Source of the DNA: Tieghemiomyces parasiticus
Taxonomy: Eukaryota; Kickxellomycota; Dimargaritomycetes; Dimargaritales; Dimargaritaceae
DNA: 64,000 nucleotides
Direction of reading: 5' to 3'
NCBI GenBank assembly: GCA_027575765.1
Contig: JANBPT010000025.1
Span: forward strand, 1 to 64,000
Part shown: piece after piece, positions 1-10,036 of the stretch
Layout of the letters: each line of letters begins with the position of its first letter
How positions within the stretch are numbered: position 1 is the first letter of the stretch
The notes under the pieces: model-generated
Database searches by the model: none
What the model saw: the letters and a program-made list of their open reading frames with translations, nothing else
What the model was told of the DNA's origin: nothing
Made by a program: the position numbers and the translations under genes

Positions 1-96
1 GGTGTTGGTATCGCCTTCAACCGTATGATGGCTGACCAGAACCGGCCCGTGCGGCCACAGCTTCCCGAAGACACCCCAGCCGCCAAGACGACTTAG
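1..96 (+). CDS. 3' end of an unidentified gene (partial)
   Basis: The window opens inside an open frame (frame 1) that reads GVGIAFNRMMADQ, then a polar Pro/Glu/Lys-rich tail, and stops at TAG 94-96. Codon use is GC-rich like the genes that follow, so this is probably the last 31 codons of a real gene. The short hydrophobic start of the fragment could be the end of a membrane segment, but this is too little to assign a family. Confidence 0.5.
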   Translation, partial: GVGIAFNRMMADQNRPVRPQLPEDTPAAKTT

Positions 97-677
97 ACTT
101 TGTTTTCGATTCGGTGCCACTTCCCTTCCCCCAACGTATTAGCAGCCTTCTTTAGTCAACGAAGGCTCCTCGGCTATCCAGCTTAGGCCATTGCGATGAC
201 CGACTTTCCCTCACTTTCTTTATTGCTGTTCATTTTATACTTTGTTGACACCCTACATCTGTGCAAAATACAATTTTCTCACCCGAAAACATAACTGATA
301 ATTATCTTTGAGGGGATTCTTCACCGCCACCATCATGGTTTAGTTTTATCGAAAGAACCAAGGCTGTAGACTGGTTTTCGGACGAGCGCCGTTCGCCTGA
401 TGACGATAGGCCAACAATTAACAAGTGCCAGCTTGATAAGGCGGAGGATCAATGTGGCGCCCTGCAATCATGAAAACTAAAGGTACTCATAATTATCCGT
501 GTTAACATCGCGTCCGCCTGGGTCGACACATCCCGCCTCACATTGATTTCTATCTGCCCATTTACCGCCTTTTTGATTTCACTCCCGTCCATTGATCCGT
601 CCACTGGAATCTTTATCCTGCTGCACTCTCAATCCCGTCAAAGGCCATCTCCCGCTTAAGATTCCTCTCGCGCCACG
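97..677. other. Intergenic: 3' flank of the partial gene and SMD1 promoter
   Basis: No open frame with convincing coding character. The last 100 bases before the SMD1 start are pyrimidine-rich, as in other promoters of this window. No other element recognised. Confidence 0.5.
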
Positions 678-1444
678 ATGAAGCTTGTACAGTAAGTTGT
701 GCCAACCTTCAGAAGTGATTTTGGGTCTGCCTGACGAAGTTAGATCACCCAGAGTTTACCCTGGAGTGCACGTCCCGCTACGATGTCTATATCGAGCGCG
801 GCTAATCGGAGCAGGGCCAGGGACGACACAAAGCCCCTTAGGTTACAATGACCAGTACCTTTTCTAACCCACATTTCTGTCCTCTTCCTATCCCTTCCTT
901 ACCCTCCTCCATCCGGTTACACCCACCAGCTTCCTCATGAAGTTGAGTAACGAGACGGTGACGATCGAGCTGAAGAATGGCACAGTTGTCCACGGCAGTA
1001 TCACGGGTGTGGATGTCAGCATGAATACCCACCTCAAAACGGTCAAGATGACCGTCAAGGGCCGCGACCCGGTCAATGTCGACACGCTCAGCCTCCGGGG
1101 GAGCATCATTCGGTACTTTATCCTCCCCGACAGTCTCCCGCTCGACACGTACCTCATCGAGGCCCCGCGCAAGTCCAAGCCCAAGGCCGGTAAGTTAGCC
1201 TCGACAGTTATCTTGTCGACCGTGCAGCGGCACTTGTTTGGAAGGAGGGGGGAGGGTAGCCGAGAAGGTGTGCTTTGATGCCCCTTCTGCCGTTTGATCT
1301 CGATACTAATCAGCACATCTTTTTTTATATATTTTTATCCCCGATCCCTCATATCGTCATCTCGTGATAGCTACGGCTGACCGGGGCCGTGGACGCGGAC
1401 GCGGACGTGGCCGTGGCGCAGGCCGGGGCCGCGGGCGGTTCTAG
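678..1444 (+). CDS. SMD1: Small nuclear ribonucleoprotein Sm D1
   Basis: Core Sm-ring protein of spliceosomal snRNPs, acting in pre-mRNA splicing. Exons are 678-691, 930-1189 and 1371-1444, giving 115 residues, close to the family's usual 119. The first exon is only 14 bases (MKLV plus part of a His codon); splicing restores the canonical start [15 protein letters not shown]. The Sm1 segment ([25 protein letters not shown]) and the Sm2 segment ([13 protein letters not shown]) are nearly identical to known SmD1 proteins. The last exon encodes a Gly-Arg tail of GRG repeats ending GRGRF, the typical symmetric-dimethylarginine substrate that SMN-type assembly factors recognise. The two introns are 238 and 181 bases with GTAAGT donors. 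An in-frame ATG at 937 is internal Met-8 and would drop the conserved N-terminal helix. Confidence 0.97.
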
Positions 1445-1838
1445 AGGGTACTCGCCAGCAAAGAGCGAGGTCCGAAGTCCATCAACTACTGTCTCTTCAC
1501 CATTAGGGCACGTCAATCGGATGGGCACTACCAAGTATTTCATCAATGTACATGGGTACTTCTCAACTTGACTCAATCGTAGGGACTGGCACAACGTGCT
1601 TTTTTTTGGTGGATTGCTGGGCTATAAACCACATCATTGTTCCTAGTTACAATTCGATCAGTCTCTGCTGGTAAGGATATGCATATATTTTTAATATTCG
1701 AGAACGTGGGATGATAAAGCAAGGATGATTTTGAAAGCACACGGTTAGGAAAAGGGGAGTCGGGGGGAAGGGTATAAGCCGGAACAAGGTAGATTACAGT
1801 CACGGAGGAACCCTCCCAACGGTAGCTTAGGGGTGCGT
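1445..1838. other. Convergent 3' region between SMD1 and RRB1
   Basis: Shared 3' flank of two genes reading toward each other. It contains T-rich and AT-rich stretches (for example around 1600-1700) suitable for 3'-end formation on both strands, but no gene. Confidence 0.5.
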
Positions 1839-3446
1839 CTAGACGGAGATGGTCTGGAAGATATTGAGGCCGGTCTGGGCGGTGGACATGAGTACCCCGG
1901 GTAGCTGCGGGTGCCAGTGGACCTCCTTGATGTGCTGCTGGCCCTGATGGATGAAGAGGAGCTGCGGGGGCACCTCGACCTGGGTGGCGGCGTTCATTTC
2001 CTGCATCTCCTCGGCGTCGTGTTCGACGGACAGATCCCACAGGGTGATCTGGTCGTCGGCGCCGCTGACGGCGAGCACTGACTCCTCCTTGGGGTGCCAC
2101 TCGATGGACGTGATGGGAGCGTGGTGCCACTTGAAGGTGGCCACGGGGGTGTGTTTTTCCGACCGGGCAGAGAATGACCGGAGGTCCCAGATACTAAACA
2201 CGCCGTCATCGGACCCCGAGGCCAGGAGGTAGGCCGTGTTGTGGTTCCAGCTGATGACGTTCACATCGGTGTCGTGGGCCTGGACCGTGAGCGCGGACTT
2301 CTTCTTTTGGCGGCAGTCCCAAATGCGCACAGTCTGGTCGGCGGAGGCGCTGGCGAACACGGTCTTCTCGGTGGGCGACCACTGCAGGTCTTCGATTGAG
2401 GAGGTATGACCCCGGAACGCCGTACGGTCCGGACGGAAGGCGCCGCTCTGCGTGTCGCGGTTGGTAAGGTAAATGTGGGCATCCACGTCGCCCGTCAGGA
2501 GCTGGCCCTCGGTCGGCGACCAGTCCAGGGCGAACCCTTCGCTACGGCCGTGGCTGGCGATCGTGTAGATGGGCTTTTGGGCGCTGGGCGGGGCCACGGC
2601 ACCGGGTACCGATAGCGCCTTCACGTGCGAGTGGATGTCCCAGACGTGGACCTTACCCGTGTCGGCCCACGTGGCCGCCACCAGTTTATCCTTGTAGTTG
2701 TTGGCGCGGATCCGGTTGACACCGCCCTCGTGTTTACAGGTACGGACCTCAAGAATGGGGTCCTGATCGATGCCACCGCCGCCTTGTTCGTCGTCATCGT
2801 CGTCGTCACTCTCCGAGTCCGAATCATCACCGGTCCGATTGGCCTTCTTATCCACGACTTGCGTCTTGTGGAGGTCGGACATCTTCATGATGGTCACTTC
2901 GTTACGGTAGATCATATCGGCCTGACTGCCCGTGACGGCGTAAGCGGTAAGCGGAAAGGCGGTGGTGAGCTGGTCCTGCGGGGTCGGGAGGAAATCGAAA
3001 CTGAGGCACGGCCACTTGGTCTCGAGCGTGTGGAGCATTACGTAGGCCGATTGGTCCACCTCGAGCTGCTCGTCCTTCTCCAGCGCCTGGCCTGGTAGAT
3101 ACACCCGCGGGGCGCCCGGCACCTTGCGTTGGCCGTCGCCGTCGGCATCCATAGGCGTATCGGTGGACTGGTCGGCCTGGGCCTTAAATTCGTCCAGCGT
3201 CATCATGTCTTCGTCCCGTTCGTTATCGGAGGCACAGTCCACCACCTCGCCCTCGTCCTCGTCGAGCTGCTCGTCGCCGTAGGCGTCCTCAAAGGGGCCC
3301 ATATCGACGTCCATACCTTCGTCCACCGTGGCTTTGGTGGCGTCGCGGGGTTGAGGCTTGGTCGCATCGGCGGTGGACAGCGCGGCAGCCTTTTGCGGGG
3401 AGAGAACCGCGTTTTCTGGGGCCTCGGTGGGGCTACGCTTTACCAT
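1839..3446 (-). CDS. RRB1: Glutamate-rich WD-repeat protein, Rrb1/GRWD1 family
   Basis: Nucleolar/nuclear WD40 protein that in yeast chaperones ribosomal protein L3 (Rpl3) and is needed for 60S assembly. Single exon, 535 residues. The ATG at 3446 has a strong context (TTCACCATGG); the open frame extends further up only through a non-ATG codon. An acidic N-terminal segment (DEQLDEDEGEVVD) and a second Asp-rich run (DSDSESDDDDDD) flank the family signature HTLETKWPCLSFDFLP, the CAF1C/histone-binding-like segment. WD blades follow: HVWDI, TSSIEDLQWSPTE, VRIWDCR, FSIWDLR, ITLWDLS. The C-terminus (IKEVHWHPQLPGVL, TGLNIFQTISV) is also typical. Convergent with SMD1 and divergent from the SRA1-like gene. 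Confidence 0.93.
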   Translation of the reverse strand: MVKRSPTEAPENAVLSPQKAAALSTADATKPQPRDATKATVDEGMDVDMGPFEDAYGDEQLDEDEGEVVDCASDNERDEDMMTLDEFKAQADQSTDTPMDADGDGQRKVPGAPRVYLPGQALEKDEQLEVDQSAYVMLHTLETKWPCLSFDFLPTPQDQLTTAFPLTAYAVTGSQADMIYRNEVTIMKMSDLHKTQVVDKKANRTGDDSDSESDDDDDDEQGGGGIDQDPILEVRTCKHEGGVNRIRANNYKDKLVAATWADTGKVHVWDIHSHVKALSVPGAVAPPSAQKPIYTIASHGRSEGFALDWSPTEGQLLTGDVDAHIYLTNRDTQSGAFRPDRTAFRGHTSSIEDLQWSPTEKTVFASASADQTVRIWDCRQKKKSALTVQAHDTDVNVISWNHNTAYLLASGSDDGVFSIWDLRSFSARSEKHTPVATFKWHHAPITSIEWHPKEESVLAVSGADDQITLWDLSVEHDAEEMQEMNAATQVEVPPQLLFIHQGQQHIKEVHWHPQLPGVLMSTAQTGLNIFQTISV

Positions 3447-4714
3447 GGTGAATCGCGGTAGACAGTGGTGGGATTTGTACAGGGGAGTCAACCGGGCCGC
3501 TTAAGAAGGACAGATAAATAAAGCAATGGGCTATAGTGTACAGCAGGTGAAGGTGCAGATAGCGGTGTAATGCGGATTTGTGCTGAGTAGGGTGGGGGGA
3601 GGGGTGGTCGTCAATGCCTCGAGATAGGTCTCGCCTACAAGTCACTGGTCTTGTTCGCACTGCGTGCATTTTTTTTTCTCTGGTCGTCTAGTCTCGAGCC
3701 ACCAAAGGGAGTTGAGCGGCTAGTGACCCGCACCCCTCTGTTACTGGGCCCGTACAGCCTGGATCTTATACCTGCCCTACACTTGTGCTCGGCCACCATT
3801 GCCTACCAATAAAAAGAAAAAAAATATACGGAGAGACGAGGAGGGAGGAGATTCCGGGCTAGGATATAAGAAATCACGTGATATAAACATCGCCAATGAA
3901 CCTGCCCACTGGTCAATCGTAAATTCGCTCAGGTCCCAAACACATGTAGCAAGCTCTAGTTGTATAATAGGCATTGACAAGGTTTTGGGTGGACGCAACC
4001 AGTTGGGTAGAGCTGATTCTGGCCGCTAGGTCAAGAGAGTGCTTGACAAATGACTACCAATTCGTCAGGGGGGAAGGCAGTGAACGGTCGGCATTTTAAA
4101 AGGAATATAGCACTATTAGACGCACCTTCGATTTAGTGGAGTAAGGCGGGAACCTTAGCTACACACAATTCCTAACCAGATCGACGAAGATAATGAAGAC
4201 TAGGGAGAGGCTGACCTGGCAGCCGACGTGGCGTCACCACATAACTTTTAAAATCCGCAAGCCAATTGTGTCGCCCTGAGGCGCCCCCTACCAGTTCGCC
4301 CCCTGCCGTGCATCAAATAGCCTATACCCGGAGAGGAGATGATAATTTAGAGTTGGGGCTTACATATGCACGGTACGGCCGATAAGGTCCGGAGAGCAGC
4401 TGTAGGTGCCGCACTGCTTAGAAACACAGCCGCTGTTTTGACAGGTCTCACCTCGCTCGGACTTACCCAGGCCGGCGTCCAGCCCCAGCCCCCCTGCTCG
4501 GCCTCCTTTCCCTATCGTGTTTTTGTGCTCCACCTCTACTTGGTCGTGCCATTGCTTCATCCGCTTGAGCCGCTCCCTCCCTCTCCTACCTCTCAACGCG
4601 ATTCCACTCGGTCACCGCCTCGGCATTAACCGCATTGCCACCCTTGCACTCGTAACCCTTCAACTTAGCCATCTGCCCATTCCAGACCCCAGCCAGCGGA
4701 ACCAAGCAGATATA
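3447..4714. other. Divergent promoter region of RRB1 and the SRA1-like gene
   Basis: About 1.27 kb with no convincing gene. AT-richer in the middle (3800-4250), pyrimidine-rich next to the + strand start at 4715. Short frames around 4360-4630 have no family resemblance. Confidence 0.45.
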
Positions 4715-5460
4715 ATGACCATCACGAACAGCCCCAAGTATACCGATTTCCGTGGGGACCATCATGCCGCCAGCGGCCACTGGAACGACCCGCCTAAGGC
4801 AATCTTCAAGGCCCAAAAGAAGGACGACGCCTTGCCGACCTCGTCGCCATCACCACCTCCCAAGGCGGGCAAGGGCAAGCTGGGCCTCAAGGGCGACCGC
4901 GAAGGTGCGGCCGTGCTGTCGGAATCGATCCCCGCCCCGGCGGAGGTTAAGGCTATGGTCCAGCGTGTGCTGACCCTGCTCACCGAACGAGACCTCAAGG
5001 GAATGGATAAACGCAAGTTGGACGATGCTACCAAAAAGATGGATATACTCTTTGCCCGGCTGGACAAGGGTGAGGTGCCGAACCCCGTCATGGAGGAACT
5101 GGATTCCATCCTTAAAGGTAAGTCGACGGCTGGAACCGTAACAACCATCACGCCTAGGTGGCAAGTCGTCGTTTCCCCCATTGTGCTTGACGACATGTAC
5201 CGGGGGAACCTTTCTAGGCCACCTTTGGCTGTGTGGGGGAAGGGTTTCCTATTCGCAGCCGCGCTATAGATTTTAACTCTCACTACCAATATCTTCTCTC
5301 CGACTCTTCCGCCTGCCCCCCCCTCCTCCGCTGTCCAGACCTGGAAGCGGGTAACGGCACCGAGGCCAGCCAACGTTTTCTCCCTCTCATGCAGCACTAT
5401 GTTGAGTCGGAGGGCAAGTGGCTTTTGGGCCTGAAGCGATTAATTGAGCTGCGATCTTAG
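4715..5460 (+). CDS. Stand-alone SRA1/Sec31-type domain protein
   Basis: Exons 4715-5117 and 5339-5460 (intron 221 bases, GTAAGT...CAG) give 174 residues. The N-terminus carries GHWNDPPK, matching the WNDPP motif at the start of animal SRA1 (steroid receptor RNA activator protein). A Pro/Ser-rich linker follows. The C-terminal half (about residues 75-174) is the helical SRA1 domain: VKAMVQRVLTLL, KMDILFARLDKGEVPNPV and the signature ending KWLLGLKRLIELR, comparable to MVGVKRLIAE in human SRA1. The same helical domain ends fungal and animal Sec31 COPII proteins, but here there are no WD repeats and the size matches animal SRA1. Function in fungi is not established. Start chosen at the first ATG of the open frame that precedes WNDPP; the upstream frame is pyrimidine-rich leader. 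Confidence 0.85.
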
Positions 5461-5647
5461 AGTCTCCCTCATCGCCCCCGCCCCAAGTCCTGCTACACAG
5501 ATCCAATTTGCCTTCGTCCCGTTAACTGTTTTGTACCGCCTTTCCGGGTTTGACACCCGCATGTTTATTACCCGTCGAGAATTTTTACTTGGGCTCACCC
5601 TAAGCACAATAAAATCTCCCTGCCACTTCTCCATCAAACTTGAACTT

Positions 5648-6980
5648 TTAACCTCGAGTTAGAATTTCGTGGCCGGTAGCATTCACGAGGATTGTGTGCT
5701 CAAACTGGGCCGAACGACCACCATCGCGGGTCGCCACGGTCCACCGATCCGGCCACATGATACCAATCATATCCCCCTGACACAACACGGGCTCAATCGT
5801 AAATACCATACCGGGCTCCATAGTGCCGGGCTCGTCGTTAACGTGGTGGAGAATGGACGGTGCCATATGGAACCCGGCGCCGATACCATGGCCAGCGAGC
5901 TGCTGGCTCACCGATAGACCTCGAGCGCGAGCGATTTTGCTGGACGTACAGAGTTGGTAGACAAGGGCAAACGGTTCCGTTAGTATGAAGGTCGGGAAGC
6001 TTGGTGACGTTCCATACGCTCTGTCGACGGGCTGACGTCGGGGTAGAGAGGAGAGAAGGCCCATCCAGTGGGCCGGTTTTCGCAGTGTAGTGGCCGGTCG
6101 TCCTCCCCCCTTGGCAGCTCAGGCGCTTACCTAATTACGTCCCCGATGCGATTGAATGGCACGCCGGGCCGGCAGATGGCGACGGCCGCGTCCAGGGCCT
6201 CACGAGTGGTGTCAACAAGTTCCCGGCCTATGGCGTCCACTCCACCAACCATAAACGTGCGAGAAGTGTCCCCGTGGAAGCCATCCTTGTAAGCCTGTTG
6301 CCGAGAGTGGTATGGGGGGGTGGTTGGATATCAGTGTAGTGATCGGTCGAGTTGAGTCAAGAATGGCTTCTTCCTTAATGCTGGCAGTGTGCCCGGCTGC
6401 GGGTACGGGAGTCACCTACCGTGATGTCAATATTGATCAGGTCGCCGTCCTGCAGCGGCCGATCGTCGGGGATACCGTGGGCCATGACGTTGTTGACGCT
6501 GGTGCAGCACGCGGCGGGGAAGCCCTGGTAGTTGAGGGGTGAAGGATACGCCTCGTTTTGGACTAAGTACTGGTAGACAAGGTGGTCCAGCTCTTGTGTG
6601 GTGGTACCCGCCTTTACGAACGGCTCGATAAAAGCCAGGGTCTGGGCGGCCAGTTTACAGGCTCGCCGCAACCGCTGCAGTTCGTCCGGTGTCCGAATAA
6701 TTGAGGGTTGGTCGGCGGACTCATTGGTAGCCGTGGTGGGGTGGTCCGACGGTTGGGCGTAGGTTGGTCGCGGAATCCACGTTGGCACATTGTGAAACGG
6801 CTCGAGCCTCGACGCGAATAGACTGGTGGGGACCAGACGATTATACGTACCGAACTGCGGCTGCGTGAGGCCGGCGGCCCGGGGGCGGGTACGGAGACCA
6901 CATCGCGTGACTAGCGCTACAGAGGGTAGCCGAAGTGCCGGTGCACGTACAAGATCGCAGACAGAGGGGCGGCAGAGCAT
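5648..6980 (-). CDS. MAP1D: Methionine aminopeptidase type 1, probably mitochondrial
   Basis: Removes initiator Met. Exons on the minus strand are 6980-6420, 6294-6131 and 5939-5648, giving 338 residues. All five metal ligands of the pita-bread fold are visible: Asp in NIDIT, Asp in HGDTSRTF, His in AGHGIG, Glu in FTIEP and Glu in SAQFEHT. YPSPLNYQGFPAACCTSVNN and HGIPDDRPLQDGD are typical type 1 sequence. There is no N-terminal zinc-finger region as in cytosolic MetAP1. Instead about 95 residues precede the catalytic domain, starting with an Arg/Ala/Leu-rich, acid-poor stretch (MLCRPSVCDLVRAPALRLP), which suggests a mitochondrial presequence as in MAP1D. The targeting is inferred; the enzyme family is certain. 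3' end lies 187 bases from that of the SRA1-like gene (convergent). Confidence 0.95.
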
Positions 6981-7775
6981 AGCAAATGTGGATGCTAAAA
7001 GGCAAAACGAACTTGCAGGTTAGAGGTGGATGGGTAGGTACCAAGCGGACATAGAGGCGGTGGAGAGAAGGTTGAAACGGAGGGGGGAGTGAAAGGGGAC
7101 CACCATTTGGCCCCACCACATCGTACGGAATCGATCCCAAAATTTAAAGGATCCACTGGTTTTAGCGTGGTACTCGTTCGAGTATTGGGAGACCAGCGCC
7201 ACGAGGAGTCATGGTTTTCCATACCGTAAAACTTGCCCATGATATCCGAAGGTTCGATCTAAAGTAGATACTTGGTAAGTACCTTTTGAATCAAAGAGGC
7301 TGCACTACATATCGCCCATAATAAGACTGTATAAACCATTTTCTAAATATTTATTCAACATATCTGCCATAGGCGCGGAAAATTAAGGGAATTTGGTTTT
7401 ACCATGTTTCGAAGCAGGTCCATAAGCCTCTGGACTGATACTTGCCGAGAGTGTTGGGTAGGTATGACAGGCACAGAATGGCGTCTTACCAGCCAATTGG
7501 TGAATTTACTTAGATGGGCCTGCGAGGCATACTCGTCCAACTAACTGATGTTGCCCGGCAAGTAGTCTACAGAGCTGATCCTAGAGCCCTGCCTTGTAAA
7601 AGTGCGACTTTGATATAAATGGATATTGTTGCATAGACGGGCAGCTGAGGTCTAAATGTGAAGCGTACAAGTTTACCCAGTCTGTTTAACGTCTGAAAAG
7701 GGTCCATAGTAAACTAGCGTGCCCAAAAGGATGAGTCCAGAGGCGAGGATTCAGTATCTGCAACGCAAAGTATAG
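6981..7775. other. Intergenic: MAP1D upstream region, then non-coding DNA
   Basis: Promoter side of the aminopeptidase gene, passing into AT-richer DNA from about 7250. No coding sequence seen; this is the left edge of the accessory island. Confidence 0.45.
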
Positions 7776-8255
7776 GTGTCACAAAAATGTTACGGATCCT
7801 ACCAGCCAGATGATGTTTATTAAATCTAATCACCGTCACTCTGTACCACTTGGTACCCTGGTTCTTGCCAACTATCAAAGCAGGCTCTAGAGTCACTGGC
7901 CCAATTGAACTCCTCCAGGCGCTTGGTGGCAAAATGTACCTACCGGTGGCACTGGTCATTGGTGAGGTTGTGGAAGACAAAACATTTAGAATAGCCCCTG
8001 CCTTGCAGCACTCCCGGTAGTAACTATAAAGTCTTGCTTATCACGTCTGGTTAACTTGGGTGAGCCGGGGAAAGGTGGCTTTATACAAGTAGCTATGGCG
8101 GATAGTCAAAAAAGGAGAGTAGTGAGGTCAGAGATGGTCCAACCCTGGAGTGGTTTATACCAATTGGCTCGGCGTCATTGACTCTCCAAGGTTTTATTAG
8201 AACCACTGCAGAGACCGCCAGCTTAAAGGTGTCAAATGGCTTGGCTTCACCGGTA
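7776..8255 (-). repeat. 480-bp repeat copy A, deleted mariner derivative
   Basis: Nearly identical, in the same orientation, to 14289-14770 (about ten differences by eye over 480 bases). On the minus strand it contains a block also found in the mariner transposase relic at 31.5-32.4 kb: the stretch through CACAACCTCA, GTGCCACC and TGGAGGAGTTCAAT, then directly the transposase 3' end (GTGGTACAGAGTGACG...TTTAATAAACATCAT). The region encoding the catalytic core is missing. It reads as an internally deleted, non-autonomous copy. I could not define terminal inverted repeats or a target-site duplication, so the element boundaries are only those of the alignment. Confidence 0.75.
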
Positions 8256-8881
8256 TTGATACTGAAACACACCGTAAATGTCAAACAAACGGGGCTTGAA
8301 AAATAGGCTTCATATCCCGGAACAACACCCACTAGGTTAACCAGGAGCGTAAGGACTAGAACGGTTCAAGTCACGATAATTGGCAGGAGTAAAAGATACA
8401 GACCACTCCCTTGTGAGCCCTACCACGCATCAAGGCCAAGACCACTGTCACCGATGTGTGGAGGCAAGGTGGGAGGGTTGCCCCATGTATGGCCATCTGT
8501 GTGGCAGCGATAAAAACCGTCGGCTGCTTAAGTGTGATGACCTGTAGGCCGTCATTCAATGATTGCCCTGGTCTACAAATAGTCCTGGTGTGGCCAGGTC
8601 AAGGTTCAAGCTCCGGCAAAGGAAACAGTTCCGTGGTAATAATCGGGCATACCTCAGCGTAGCTAATTGTCTGTGCCACCGCAGCCAGAGATTAAAAGTC
8701 GAGCAGATGCTGTATCGAGGAAAACGGAGCCGCCCAGGTTGGTCAGGAGGCTTGCTTGGGCAGCCGGCCCCAGCTGCTAGGACCACTGCTGGTACAAACT
8801 TGGCAGTGCCCAGTTGCCCCGTCGAATGCTTTGTAGCTCCCCCCTTGGCCTTTCCATTTTACCGCACAGGCCCATTTAGAC
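8256..8881. other. Non-coding DNA inside the repeat-bounded island
   Basis: No gene recognised. Short open frames on both strands have no family resemblance. The last 100 bases are pyrimidine-rich and lead into the ATG of the methyltransferase pseudogene. Confidence 0.4.
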
Positions 8882-10036
8882 ATGGATAACCAGCCCGCGG
8901 CCGAGGCCCGGCACCTGGCCCACCACCTCCGCCGCCAAGTCCTCCAGATGGTGCCCCCCACTTCTTGCAATTTGGTGAGGGCGGAGCTGCTGCAGATTAG
9001 TCCCTGGATGTCCTGACCACGCCCCAGTTCCAGACCTGAGTGTACCACCATATCATCCTAGACCCGACTGTCCGGCGTTACCCACCGGCCCTGGCCTACC
9101 TCCACGGGTTCCTCAAGGCCTACCTGGCCCGAGTGGAGCGTGTGGGTAACGTGGGCGTAGACGAGGACCTCCTCACATATTACCTGGATCTCCTGGCCAC
9201 AGTAAACCAACGGGCGGGGTGCCGCAGGAGATGTGCTACAAGACGTACTGCCTGGGCGATTCCGCCATGAGGTCACCTGTATCCCAGGATATACCCAAGG
9301 CGCATGCACCACGCTCCATTACGCTAAAGGAGGGCCAGCTGCTCATCACACAGGGCACGGCCGGACTACGCACCTGGGAGGCTGCACTGAGGCTGGCCGA
9401 GTACGTTCTGTATTGCACCCCCAACGCTGCCACTGACCCTACCAATCCTCACCCCCTAATTGAACACGGCGTACTTGAGCTTGGCAGCGGTACAGGCCTG
9501 GTTGGCCTGACCTGTGCCACGTTAGCGACGACGGCCACCGCCAGAGATGTAGTCCTGAGTGACTACCACCCGGATGTCCTCCGCCTACTCGAGGCCAATG
9601 TCACAATCCATCGGACCTGCCATCCGGCCAGTGTACCTGTGCGCGTGGTGACGCTGGACTGGGAACAGTTCGACCAAGGCGACGCATCAGCGTATTCGGG
9701 CTACACCGTATTTGGTGCCGACCTGGTGTATGATCCCTCAAATGTGCCGGCCCTGGTCCGGGTCGTGGCCACCCTAACCCGTGCTAAATATACAGTATAC
9801 CTGGCCTCCACGGTCCGCAATGAGATGACCTTTGGACTGTTCCTGGCCACCCTGAGTAAGTTTAGTACCAATTTGCAGCCCTAGGCTGATGGCTGCCGTA
9901 CCTGGCCACAATGTGCCGACTGGGTTCACCGACTTTGCAACTCAGACTGACCTTGTGACACAATATGTGCCAACGTTCTTTTCTTACCCATCCAGGTCAA
10001 GTACGGTTGTTTAAAATAGATCAACTGGAGAACTGA
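8882..10036 (+). pseudogene. EEF2KMT: Broken EEF2KMT/FAM86-type protein-lysine methyltransferase
   Basis: Homologues trimethylate eEF2. The gene is recognisable in pieces: an N-terminal helix from ATG 8882 (LAHHLRRQVLQMV); then, in a different frame, SLDVLTTPQFQT, an in-frame TGA at about 9037, and VYHHIILDPTVRRYPPA up to about 9205; then a second frame change into the methyltransferase domain (9225-9852). That domain has the family motif LLITQGTAGLRTWEAALRLAEY, SAM-binding LELGSGTGLVGL, FGADLVYDP and YLASTVRNEMTFGLFLATL. A GTAAGT donor at 9853 and an acceptor at 9994-9995 would add a C-terminal exon reading QVRLFKIDQLEN before TGA 10034-10036. Two frameshifts plus a stop in the N-terminal half argue for a pseudogene, although its domain half is intact, so inactivation is recent or a shorter product is made. 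It lies between the two 480-bp repeats. Confidence 0.75.

Noticed and set aside
4360..4629. Small Cys-containing minus-strand frame and an overlapping 87-codon + strand frame
   Set aside because: Neither has a homologue I recognise; they lie in the leader of the SRA1-like gene, and the cysteines are not in metallothionein C-x-C spacing.
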